Source of the DNA: an uncultured Clostridia bacterium
GTDB taxonomy: Bacteria; Bacillota; Clostridia; UBA1381
DNA: 8,725 nucleotides
Assembly: GCA_934462945.1 (NCBI GenBank)
Contig: CAKSJF010000085.1
Location: 1-8,725 of the forward strand
Direction of reading: 5' to 3'
The notes beneath the pieces are model-generated. The model searched no databases, was not told the origin of the DNA, and saw nothing but the letters and a program-made list of their open reading frames with translations. Shown here piece by piece: positions 1-5,762 of this stretch (its first letter is position 1; every line of letters begins with the position of its first letter). A program made the translations under genes and the position numbers.

Positions 1-212
1 ACCGCGGTTCTGACCGTCCCCCGGACGGTCATTCATTGCCGCGCTGCCGCTTCGCTACCCTTTGCTCAAGGGAGCCTATTAGCGAAATCAAACGGGGAAA
101 TACATCCCCTAAATATAATACTGCTGTCAGCTGATTACACTTAAAATTTGCACTTACCAAAGGCTCCCTTGAGCAAAGGGAGCTGTCACGCAGTGACTGA
201 GGGATTGTCCCC
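1..212. repeat. MITE-like inverted-repeat element, copy 1 (left end cut by window)
   Basis: Non-coding element. Its right arm (about 163-212) runs from GGCTCCCTTGAGCAAAGGG through GTCACGCAGTGACTGAGGGA to TTGTCCCC. Its left side carries a reverse-complement CCCTTTGCTCAAGGGAGCC (58-76), so the two arms can pair around an AT-rich core of 85 bases (77-161). Outside the left CCCTTTGCTC lies a GC-rich 57-base segment (1-57) with a nested palindrome GACCGTCC/GGACGGTC. The same segment recurs inverted in copy 2 at 4602-4658 with one mismatch. The outer left terminus lies before base 1. No transposase is encoded, which fits a miniature non-autonomous element; repeats of this GGGACAATCCCTCAGTCA type are, from memory, abundant in Oscillospirales genomes. 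No target duplication could be shown. It ends ten bases before the ribosome binding site of the repressor gene at 230. Confidence 0.8.
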
Positions 213-229
213 AAAAAACAGGAGGAACT

Positions 230-592
230 ATGAAACGATTACCCGACAGTGAGCTTGAAATTATGATGGCGATTTGGGAATGTCCCGGCGAGGTGACATC
301 CGATTACCTGATGGAGCATTTAAAAAAAGACTGGGCAAAAACCACGGTGCTGAATTTTTTAAACCGTCTTTGTGACCGCGGCTTTTTAGCCGTACATAAA
401 AACGGACGCATCAACGTCTATAAGCCGTTGGTGGAAAAGGAGGACTATGTAAGGAGCGAAAGCAAATCCTTTTTGTCCAGAATGCACCACAACTCGGTGA
501 AAAGCCTGTTTGCTTCACTATATGACGGAAAAAAGCTCTCCCCCGCCGAAATCGGCGAGCTGCGGCAGTGGATTGAGGAGATGGAGGAATGA
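230..592 (+). CDS. BlaI/MecI/CopY-family transcriptional repressor
   Basis: A 120-residue protein, the usual length for BlaI/MecI repressors. The first ~70 residues form the winged helix: the recognition helix region WAKTTVLNFLNRLCDRGFL (35-53) and the wing KNGRINVYKPLV (57-68) match the family pattern. The C-terminal half (about 75-120, rich in acidic helices) would be the dimerisation domain. Family members bind a palindromic operator as dimers and are inactivated by proteolysis when a BlaR1/MecR1-type sensor is triggered. The start is fixed by GGAGG at 221-225, four bases before ATG. The stop overlaps the start of the M56 peptidase gene (ATGA), so the two are translationally coupled and almost certainly functional partners. 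No BlaI-like TACA-N-TGTA operator was seen between the repeat and the start; the real promoter may lie upstream of the window. No beta-lactamase gene is present, so the regulated target is unknown. Family assignment is secure; target is not. Confidence 0.93.
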   Translation: MKRLPDSELEIMMAIWECPGEVTSDYLMEHLKKDWAKTTVLNFLNRLCDRGFLAVHKNGRINVYKPLVEKEDYVRSESKSFLSRMHHNSVKSLFASLYDGKKLSPAEIGELRQWIEEMEE

Positions 593-1377
593 TTCAGAAT
601 CTGTTTCTGGTTTCCGCCGCAGTCACCCCGGCGATTCTGCTCTTGCTCTTCCCCCTCCTGCTGCGCCGCTACGGTGCGGTGTGGCGGTATTGGGTGTGGC
701 TGGTGATCGCCTTGCGGCTGCTTGTTCCGGTGCGGTTTGAATGGCAGCATGCGCCGATTGTTCTTCCGTCTGTGCCAGAGGTAACCATTTATGAGCGCGC
801 AGAGCCGCAGCCATCGGGTGAACCGGTTAACAGGGAGGAACCGCCGGCGGCACCACACCCCCAGGCATCAGACCGGACCGTGATTCCGCCCCAAAGCATG
901 CTCACCGGCAGGTCGCTCCGCAGTATTCTGGAAACGTTCTACCTACTCGGCGCGTTCGGATTCGGAATTTATCCGTTTCTTGCCTACTGGCTGTTTCTCT
1001 GGAAAATCCGTTCCGGGTTGACCCGGATTGATACGGATGCTCCGATTCCGGTTTACCGGTCGCAGAAAATCTCCTCCCCTATGCTGATCGGTTATTTCCG
1101 GCAGAAAATTCTGATTCCGGACGCCGCATATACCCCGGAGGAACAAACGCTCATCCTGCGGCATGAGCTGACACACCGATCACGCGGCGACCTATGGTAT
1201 AAGCTGCTCCTGCTTTTTTGCCGGGCGGTACACTGGTTTAACCCGGCAGTCTGGCTGATGGTGCGCCGGGCAGAAGCCGACATGGAATACTGCTGCGACA
1301 ATGCAGTGCTGAAAAATTGTAATTTAGAAGAAAAAAAGATCTATTCCCAGACAATCTTAAAAACGATGGAGGAATGA
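589..1377 (+). CDS. M56-family (BlaR1/MecR1-type) membrane zinc metallopeptidase, C-terminally short
   Basis: A 262-residue integral membrane protease. Predicted membrane segments lie at about 4-25, 34-47, 116-139 and 203-225. The zinc site is the HELTH motif (192-196, HExxH), and the downstream acidic stretch EADMEYCCD (229-237) supplies the probable third ligand. CCDNAVL is a hallmark of the M56 family. The proline-rich stretch 70-107 is a linker between the N-terminal hairpin and the catalytic part. Members sense an extracytoplasmic signal and then cleave, or trigger cleavage of, the partner BlaI repressor encoded immediately upstream with a 4-base ATGA overlap. The protein stops right after the YSQTILKTM helix. 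In longer family members a basic TxF...RF.NI tail and a further membrane segment follow; that tail appears at the start of the next gene in the -1 frame, so this gene is split or frameshifted. There is no penicillin-binding sensor domain, so a beta-lactam signal should not be assumed. Confidence 0.9.
   Translation: MIQNLFLVSAAVTPAILLLLFPLLLRRYGAVWRYWVWLVIALRLLVPVRFEWQHAPIVLPSVPEVTIYERAEPQPSGEPVNREEPPAAPHPQASDRTVIPPQSMLTGRSLRSILETFYLLGAFGFGIYPFLAYWLFLWKIRSGLTRIDTDAPIPVYRSQKISSPMLIGYFRQKILIPDAAYTPEEQTLILRHELTHRSRGDLWYKLLLLFCRAVHWFNPAVWLMVRRAEADMEYCCDNAVLKNCNLEEKKIYSQTILKTMEE
1368..1372 (+). promoter_or_regulatory. Shine-Dalgarno that sets the start of the third gene
   Basis: GGAGG lies inside the last codons of the M56 gene. 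It is one base from the ATG at 1374, which is too close, but exactly seven bases from the ATG at 1380. The start at 1380 is therefore preferred, and translation is probably by termination-reinitiation from the M56 stop at 1375-1377. Confidence 0.65.
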
Positions 1378-1379
1378 AT

Positions 1380-2375
1380 ATGAAAAAATTTTTACACCCA
1401 CCCGCACTTTCCACCTCTTTTTCCAGAAGCGGAAAGGAAGCGAAAAAACGCTTTGAAAATATTTTTGACCGTTCGCCGAAAAAATGCGGAAAGCTTTCCT
1501 TTTTGATTGCGGTTACCGGGATTCTCGGCTGCTCGCTCCTGACCTCCTGCGGTTCGGACAGCATCGGAATCATCGGCGGCGCAGACGGTCCGACAACCGT
1601 TTTTGTAACGAGTAAAAAAGATCAGCCGGAAAAGGCACAGTCTTTAGATCAGGCAATTTCTGCCGCCATTTTAAAGCAAGGCGGCGGCAGCTATTTAGAC
1701 GGAGAGTGCGCCGGAGAGGGACACATATTGCTCGATTCCCGAAAAGAGGGCGACCGGACTGTTGCCTACATCTTAGCCACCTACGGGCAATACGGCTTTC
1801 AGAATGACGCGTTCGTCAAAACTGCCGGCTCGGGTGTGATCCCTGCCAAGCTGACCTTTGACGCGAATCTGAACTTAATTAGCTACGAAGAACCGGAGGA
1901 CGGCAGCGGCTACGCAGAATCCCTCAAAAAGCTTTTCCCCGGAACGCTTTACCAGGCGGCGAGAGATTCGGATAAAAATTATCAGACTTGCCTGGAGCAG
2001 GAGCGTGCCTATGCACAAAGCTATTTAGATACCATCGGCAGGGACGCAAAAATTGCAGAATATGCTGATCTGAATGTACAGCTTTTAGATTTGGAGGCTG
2101 AGGTTTCTAATGCGCTTTTGGATCAATACTACGATTTCCCCTACTGGATTGGTTCGGAGGAGAAAATTGAGGACGGGGTACGGTATGTTTATCAGACCGA
2201 GCAGTTTTTAGAAAAGCCCGGCATCAGCACCGTTACCTATACGAAGAAAAATTACGACACCGGCGAAATCGTTCGGCAATACCGGATTCACACCGACGGA
2301 ACAAGCTATACTTTGATTGACTCAAAAACGGTTGAAAACCGCAGTAACCAGGTTTCGGTTCAGTTTGAATCTTAA
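1380..2375 (+). CDS. Membrane-anchored protein: M56 C-terminal tail plus extracytoplasmic domain with GIIGGADGPT motif
   Basis: A 331-residue protein from the preferred ATG. Residues 1-35 (ALSTSF, then a basic stretch ending KKRFENIFDRSPKK) resemble the segment that normally follows the catalytic part of M56 peptidases. A single membrane segment follows (about 38-55), ending in LLTSC, which could be a lipobox with Cys57 or simply a membrane anchor; a cleaved signal peptide of 56 residues would be unusually long. Directly outside the membrane is SIGIIGGADGPTTVFVTS (61-78), which resembles the conserved GGADGPT region of sodium-translocating decarboxylase beta subunits, although nothing else here resembles those transporters. 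The rest (80-331) is a soluble, acidic domain I do not recognise, with two likely halves; it would be the sensor side of the system. The gene follows the peptidase in an overlapping -1 frame and ends before a terminator, so the three genes form one operon. Alternative: an independent lipoprotein of unknown function. The function is unassigned. Confidence 0.8.
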   Translation: MKKFLHPPALSTSFSRSGKEAKKRFENIFDRSPKKCGKLSFLIAVTGILGCSLLTSCGSDSIGIIGGADGPTTVFVTSKKDQPEKAQSLDQAISAAILKQGGGSYLDGECAGEGHILLDSRKEGDRTVAYILATYGQYGFQNDAFVKTAGSGVIPAKLTFDANLNLISYEEPEDGSGYAESLKKLFPGTLYQAARDSDKNYQTCLEQERAYAQSYLDTIGRDAKIAEYADLNVQLLDLEAEVSNALLDQYYDFPYWIGSEEKIEDGVRYVYQTEQFLEKPGISTVTYTKKNYDTGEIVRQYRIHTDGTSYTLIDSKTVENRSNQVSVQFES

Positions 2376-2380
2376 ACGAC

Positions 2381-2413
2381 AAAAAAGCGCACTGCCAGGC
2401 GGTGCGCTTTTTT
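2381..2413. terminator. Bidirectional intrinsic terminator
   Basis: GCGCAC (2387-2392) pairs with GTGCGC (2402-2407), flanked by A6 on the left and T7 on the right, so a U-tract follows the stem on either strand. It lies between two convergent genes, six bases after the stop of the three-gene operon and about 20 bases beyond the stop of the alcohol dehydrogenase gene, and would end both transcripts. Confidence 0.9.
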
Positions 2414-2432
2414 TCATCATTTTTCATTTGTT

Positions 2433-3596
2433 TTAAAAGCTTTTTTCCAAAACCTTTAAAATATCCTCTGCGTCCATCTGTTTATATGCGCCGCCGGGGA
2501 TGGTGGTTTTTGCAATTTCGGGGAGCATTTCGCGTGTTGCTCCCAGTTCGGAAATATGCAGCGGAAGTCCTAATTCTTCAATAAATCCGCGGAGCTTTTC
2601 AATGCCTGCGTCTGCTGCCTCCTGTTCGGTCATATCCGAGGTATCCACATCCCAGACAGTCTTTGCAAACCGTGCAAATTTGGGGAGTCCGAACGGGGAC
2701 ACATACTGATAATACGGAACGGAAATTGCCGCCAAGCCTGCACCGTGGGCGCAGTCGGTGTATGCGCCGATCTGGTGTTCGATCATATGCACTTCCCAGT
2801 CCTGTTCCTTGGAAAGACCTGTGACGGTGTTTAAAGCCATGGTTGCACACCACATGATGTTACTTCTTGCCTCGTAGTCCTCCTGGTTTTTGAGCGCCTG
2901 CCGTGCGCTGTGAATCAGCGAGCGCATCAATCCCTCTAAGAGATAGTCGCTGGTGTTGTCGTCATTTCCGGAAAAATACTCCTCCATCAGATGTGACATG
3001 GTGTCGAAAATACCGCTCACCATCTGATATTTGGGGACAGTAAATGTATATTCCGGATTCAGAATTGAGAATTTCGGATAAAGCTCCGGCGGAAAGACTC
3101 TGCCGTTTTTCAGCTTTTGTTCCTCGTTTGTGATCACCGATCCGCCGTTCATTTCCGAACCGGTGCCTGCCATGGTCAGAATTGTTCCGATCGGAACAAC
3201 CGGGTTTGCAAGCGGTTCAAAATTGACCCAATACTTTTGCCAGGGGTCGCCCTCGCAGTAAGCGGACGCGGAAATTCCCTTGGCACAGTCAATGACAGAG
3301 CCGCCGCCGACCGCTAAAATCAGATCAATTTTATTTTCGCGAACCAAGCGCACGCCCTCTAAGAGCTGGGTGTAGGTCGGATTGGATTTGATGCCGGAAA
3401 GCTCGGTAACCTTTTTCCCGGCATCCTTTAAAATTGCGATCACCTGGTCGTAAAGTCCGCTCTTTTTAACCGACCCCCTGCCGTACATCAGCAGAACGTT
3501 TTCGCCGTATCCGGAAAGCTCGTCCGAAAGGTTCTTCAAAGCGTCCTTTCCAAAATGGATTTTTGTGGGGTTGTAATAGGTAAAATCATATTTCAT
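2433..3596 (-). CDS. Iron-containing alcohol dehydrogenase (butanol dehydrogenase type)
   Basis: A 387-residue cytoplasmic enzyme of the group III, metal-dependent alcohol dehydrogenase family, closest in pattern to NAD(P)H-dependent butanol dehydrogenases (BdhA/YugJ-like). It interconverts aldehydes and alcohols, typically in fermentation. The nucleotide-binding loop is AVGGGSVIDCAKG (95-107). The predicted metal ligands are Asp198 and His202 (FDTMSH), His270 and His284 (VHMIEHQIG...CAHGAGLA), with the 14-residue spacing of the last two expected for the family. The start at 3596 (MKYDFTYYNPTKIHFG) is chosen over an in-frame ATG 48 bases upstream because AGGAGGG sits six bases before it and the family N-terminus begins there. 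The gene lies 44 bases after the tepA-like gene on the same strand. It has its own extended -10 promoter overlapping that gene's stop, so it is probably expressed both with tepA and alone. The substrate cannot be read from the sequence. Confidence 0.93.
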   Translation of the reverse strand: MKYDFTYYNPTKIHFGKDALKNLSDELSGYGENVLLMYGRGSVKKSGLYDQVIAILKDAGKKVTELSGIKSNPTYTQLLEGVRLVRENKIDLILAVGGGSVIDCAKGISASAYCEGDPWQKYWVNFEPLANPVVPIGTILTMAGTGSEMNGGSVITNEEQKLKNGRVFPPELYPKFSILNPEYTFTVPKYQMVSGIFDTMSHLMEEYFSGNDDNTSDYLLEGLMRSLIHSARQALKNQEDYEARSNIMWCATMALNTVTGLSKEQDWEVHMIEHQIGAYTDCAHGAGLAAISVPYYQYVSPFGLPKFARFAKTVWDVDTSDMTEQEAADAGIEKLRGFIEELGLPLHISELGATREMLPEIAKTTIPGGAYKQMDAEDILKVLEKSF

Positions 3597-3615
3597 AAGT
3601 ATCCCTCCTACTATT

Positions 3616-3644
3616 TTTATACCACAAATTCCTCCATAAGTCAA
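3616..3644 (-). promoter_or_regulatory. Promoter of the alcohol dehydrogenase gene
   Basis: On the minus strand, TTGACT (3644-3639) and TATAAA (3621-3616) are separated by 17 bases, with TGG directly before the -10 (extended -10). The -35 box contains the stop codon of the upstream tepA-like gene. Transcription would start about 3609, giving a very short leader ending in the AGGAGGG site. Confidence 0.65.
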
Positions 3645-4351
3645 GACATTTTCTCCCTGAATTTTTCTTTCCGAATCTGACTGTAGAGATACTCCAGCGC
3701 CTCATGAATACCGCCCACTTCGTCAATCAGACCGCATTTGACCGCGTCCCGTCCTAACAGGACGCTGCCCATATCAGTTGCCATTTCTTTGGTGGAAAGC
3801 ATCAGACTTTTGAATTTCTCCTCGGAAATGCCGGAATTGCGCACCACAAAATCCACAATCCGATCCTGCATGCGCCTTAAATAGTCAAATGCCTGGGAAA
3901 CCCCTAACACCACACCGCTGGTGCGGAGAGGGTGAACGGTCATGGTGGCAGAGGGGACAATAAAAGAACGCTTTGCAGAAACTGCCAGCGGCACGCCAAT
4001 GCTGTGTCCCCCTCCTAACACCAAAGACGCGCACGGCTTTTTCATGCCGGCGATCATCTCTGCAATGGCAAGTCCTGCCTCTACATCTCCCCCCATGGTA
4101 TTTAAAAGGATTAAAAGTCCGTCCACCTCGTCGTCCTCTTCCACCGAAACAAGCTGCGGCAGGATATGCTCATATTTGGTGGTTTTTGTTTGGGGCGGAA
4201 GAATTGTGTGTCCCTCAATCTGACCAATCACCGTCAGCGTGTAGACCGTTCCGCGCGCATTTTTTGTTTTCACACTTCCGTTTTCCCTGATCCCCTCACG
4301 GATTTCCTCCGCACTGTTTTCCTCCTGGTTTGTCTGATTTTCGTCTTTCAT
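3641..4351 (-). CDS. tepA: ClpP-class serine protease, TepA (YmfB)-like
   Basis: A 236-residue protein with a ClpP/crotonase fold, assigned to the TepA subgroup found in spore-forming Firmicutes; the B. subtilis member has been linked to protein translocation and spore-related functions. Visible motifs: TLTVIGQIEGH (38-48), NTMGGDVEAGLAIA (84-97), the nucleophile GGGHSIGVPLA with Ser117, the base in TMTVHPLR with His140, and a probable third catalytic residue Asp193 (TDMGSVLLGRD) before KCGLIDEVGG (205-214). The first 30 residues are acidic and probably disordered. There is no signal peptide, so it acts in the cytoplasm or at the inner membrane face. The start is supported by GGAGG six bases upstream. 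It is the first gene of a two-gene minus-strand unit with the alcohol dehydrogenase. From memory, relatives often sit near ftsK/spoIIIE, so this neighbourhood is different. ClpP itself is less likely because of the GGGHS rather than GxASM nucleophile context. Confidence 0.9.
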   Translation of the reverse strand: MKDENQTNQEENSAEEIREGIRENGSVKTKNARGTVYTLTVIGQIEGHTILPPQTKTTKYEHILPQLVSVEEDDEVDGLLILLNTMGGDVEAGLAIAEMIAGMKKPCASLVLGGGHSIGVPLAVSAKRSFIVPSATMTVHPLRTSGVVLGVSQAFDYLRRMQDRIVDFVVRNSGISEEKFKSLMLSTKEMATDMGSVLLGRDAVKCGLIDEVGGIHEALEYLYSQIRKEKFREKMS

Positions 4352-4404
4352 GCTTTTCCTCCCGGGTTTTTTTCTTATTTTTCTCTCTTTTTGGGGTTTT
4401 ATTC

Positions 4405-4433
4405 TTGTTTTTTTTATGATTTTGTGGTATACT
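4405..4433 (+). promoter_or_regulatory. Probable metA promoter, upstream of the repeat
   Basis: TTGTTT (4405-4410) and TATACT (4428-4433) are 17 bases apart, with TGG before the -10 (extended -10). A start near 4440 would place the whole of repeat copy 2 in a leader of about 290 bases before metA. The stretch TTTGTGGTATA is shared with the alcohol dehydrogenase promoter at 3616-3644. No competing promoter was seen between the repeat and metA. Confidence 0.5.
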
Positions 4434-4445
4434 GTAGGGGAGAAT

Positions 4446-4709
4446 GGGACAATCCCTCAGTCAGCTACGCTGACAGCTCCCTTTGCTCAAGGGAGCCTAT
4501 TAGCGAGAGACAATGGGAAATATAGCTCCCTAAAGATAATATTGCTGTCAACAAATTATACTTAAAATTTGCACTTACGAACGGCTCCCTTGAGCAAAGG
4601 GTAGCGAAGCGGCAGCGCGGCAATGAATGACCGTCCGGAGGACGGTCAGAACCGCGGTGTGACCGAGCCGCAGCGAGAAACTGTCACGCAGTGACTGAGG
4701 GATTGTCCC
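4446..4709. repeat. MITE-like inverted-repeat element, copy 2 (complete)
   Basis: A complete 264-base element. Terminal inverted repeats GGGACAATCCCTCAGTCA (4446-4463) and its complement end at 4709. The left arm is short (to GGGAGCC, 4497). An 85-base AT-rich core (4498-4582) matches copy 1 in the same orientation at roughly 80% by eye. The right arm is long: CTTGAGCAAAGGG is followed by a GC-rich insert that includes 4602-4658 (the inverted match of bases 1-57) with the nested hairpin GACCGTCC/GGACGGTC, then GTGACCGAGCCGCAGCGAGAAA. No open frame in it looks like a gene. Flanks AGAAT and CACAAAATTC give no clear target duplication. It sits between the metA promoter and the metA ribosome binding site, so it is probably transcribed as leader RNA able to fold into a long hairpin. 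Confidence 0.85.
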
Positions 4710-4732
4710 CACAAAATTCAGGAGGGATCAGA

Positions 4733-5650
4733 ATGCCAATCAAAGTACCAGACCAATTGCCTGCCACAAAGCAGCTTCGTGCTGAAAATATCTTTGTCAT
4801 GACCGAAAAGAAAGCGATGCACCAGGACATCCGTCCGCTAAAGCTTGCGATTGTGAACCTGATGCCAACAAAAATCACAACCGAAACCCAGCTTTTGCGC
4901 CTTTTGGGAAACTCTCCGCTCCAGGTGGAGATTGAGTTTATCACAATGAAATCGCACGAATCCAAAAACACACCGCCGGAGCATTTAAAGCAGTTTTACA
5001 CCTCCTTTGACAGTATCCGCGAAAAACGGTTCGACGGTATGATCATCACCGGTGCGCCGGTGGAAAACCTGGACTTTGAGGAAGTGGACTATTGGGACGA
5101 GCTTTTAGAGATTATGGAATGGACCAAAACGCACGTCACCTCCACCCTGCATATCTGCTGGGCGGCACAGGCAGGACTTTATTACCATTACGGAATCCCG
5201 AAATATTCGCTCCCCAAAAAATGCAGCGGTGTTTTTCTGCACCGCGTGAACCGGAAAACCGCCAAGCTTGTCCGTGGCTTTGACAACCAGTTTTACGCGC
5301 CGCATTCACGCTATACTGAGGTTCGCACCTCTGATATCCGCGCCAATAAGGAGCTGGAAATTTTAGCAGAATCCAAGGAGGCAGGCGCATATATCATCTC
5401 CACCAAGGGCGGCAGACGAATTTTTGTGACCGGGCATGCCGAGTACGACCAGGACACACTCTCCTATGAGTACCACCGCGATCTGGAAAAGGGCATCAAC
5501 CCGGAAATTCCGAAAAACTACTTCCCGGACGATAACCCCGACAAAACCCCGGTGGTCCTCTGGAGAAGCCACGCAAACCTCCTGTTTTCCAACTGGCTCA
5601 ATTATTTTGTTTATCAGATTACGCCATATGATATACAAACGATTAAATAA
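4733..5650 (+). CDS. metA: Homoserine O-acetyltransferase (MetA type)
   Basis: A 305-residue cytoplasmic enzyme that activates homoserine for methionine synthesis. The N-terminus MPIKVPDQLPATKQL is typical of MetA. The catalytic triad is visible at family numbering: Cys142 (HICWAAQAG), His235 and Glu237 (FVTGHAEYD). Residue 111 is Glu (GAPVENLDFEEV); in B. cereus MetA this Glu favours acetyl-CoA whereas Gly favours succinyl-CoA, so acetyl transfer is predicted despite the common 'succinyltransferase' label. The start at 4733 is set by GGAGGG at 4721-4726, six bases upstream; an in-frame GTG at 4691 would lie inside the repeat and is rejected. The gene is monocistronic, with a promoter before the repeat and a terminator hairpin at 5657-5706. 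No SAM riboswitch or T-box is seen; the leader is occupied by repeat copy 2. No other methionine genes are in the window. Confidence 0.95.
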   Translation: MPIKVPDQLPATKQLRAENIFVMTEKKAMHQDIRPLKLAIVNLMPTKITTETQLLRLLGNSPLQVEIEFITMKSHESKNTPPEHLKQFYTSFDSIREKRFDGMIITGAPVENLDFEEVDYWDELLEIMEWTKTHVTSTLHICWAAQAGLYYHYGIPKYSLPKKCSGVFLHRVNRKTAKLVRGFDNQFYAPHSRYTEVRTSDIRANKELEILAESKEAGAYIISTKGGRRIFVTGHAEYDQDTLSYEYHRDLEKGINPEIPKNYFPDDNPDKTPVVLWRSHANLLFSNWLNYFVYQITPYDIQTIK

Positions 5651-5656
5651 ATATCC

Positions 5657-5706
5657 GGGGATGTCAAAAAAGGTACAGACCGTTCTGCACTCTTTTTTAC
5701 ATCCCC
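5657..5706. terminator. metA terminator hairpin; short form of a palindromic repeat family
   Basis: Nested pairing: GGGGATGT (5657-5664) with ACATCCCC (5699-5706), A6 with T6, and GTaCAGA (5673-5679) with TCTGcAC (5684-5690). The inner stem followed by TCTTTTTT works as an intrinsic terminator for metA. The outer parts match the outer stem of the larger element at 7571-7709 (GGGGATG-CAAAAAAG...CAGA), so the two belong to one repeat family, this one lacking the two inner hairpins. Confidence 0.75.
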
Positions 5707-5746
5707 CCTTTTTATCTCCCCTATTTGGATATAAGTGTTGATTTTT

Positions 5747-5762
5747 TGTCAACCGGTTGACA
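5747..5762. promoter_or_regulatory. 16-bp perfect palindrome, probable operator
   Basis: TGTCAACCGGTTGACA is a perfect inverted repeat whose right half is the -35 hexamer of the downstream gene. The AACCGGTT centre and length fit operators of LacI/GalR-type regulators of sugar metabolism (KdgR-like sites, for example), but the regulator is not encoded in this window. A protein bound here would block RNA polymerase. Confidence 0.6.

Noticed and set aside
114..119. TATAAT in the core of repeat copy 1 as a promoter for the repressor gene
   Set aside because: No -35-like hexamer lies 16-18 bases upstream, and the corresponding base in copy 2 breaks the hexamer (GATAAT).
445..858. Minus-strand open frame opposite the repressor and peptidase genes
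   Set aside because: It is a shadow of two well-supported overlapping genes; composition is low-complexity Arg/Pro/Gln and there is no ribosome binding site.
3597..3644. Alternative start 48 bases upstream for the alcohol dehydrogenase
   Set aside because: It overlaps the tepA stop, lies within the promoter, and adds a 16-residue extension not seen in the family; the AGGAGGG site points to 3596.
4441..4715. Target-site duplication flanking repeat copy 2
   Set aside because: The flanks AGAAT and CACAAAATTC share only a short AAT-like match that is not adjacent to the right end, so no duplication can be claimed.
4691..4732. Upstream GTG start extending MetA by 14 residues
   Set aside because: The extension lies in the terminal inverted repeat and would translate through the GGAGGG that serves the ATG at 4733; the family N-terminus begins at MPIKVP.
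4446..4732. SAM riboswitch or T-box upstream of metA
   Set aside because: The sequence is fully accounted for by the inverted-repeat element, which also occurs before an unrelated gene; no riboswitch or T-box signature was recognised.
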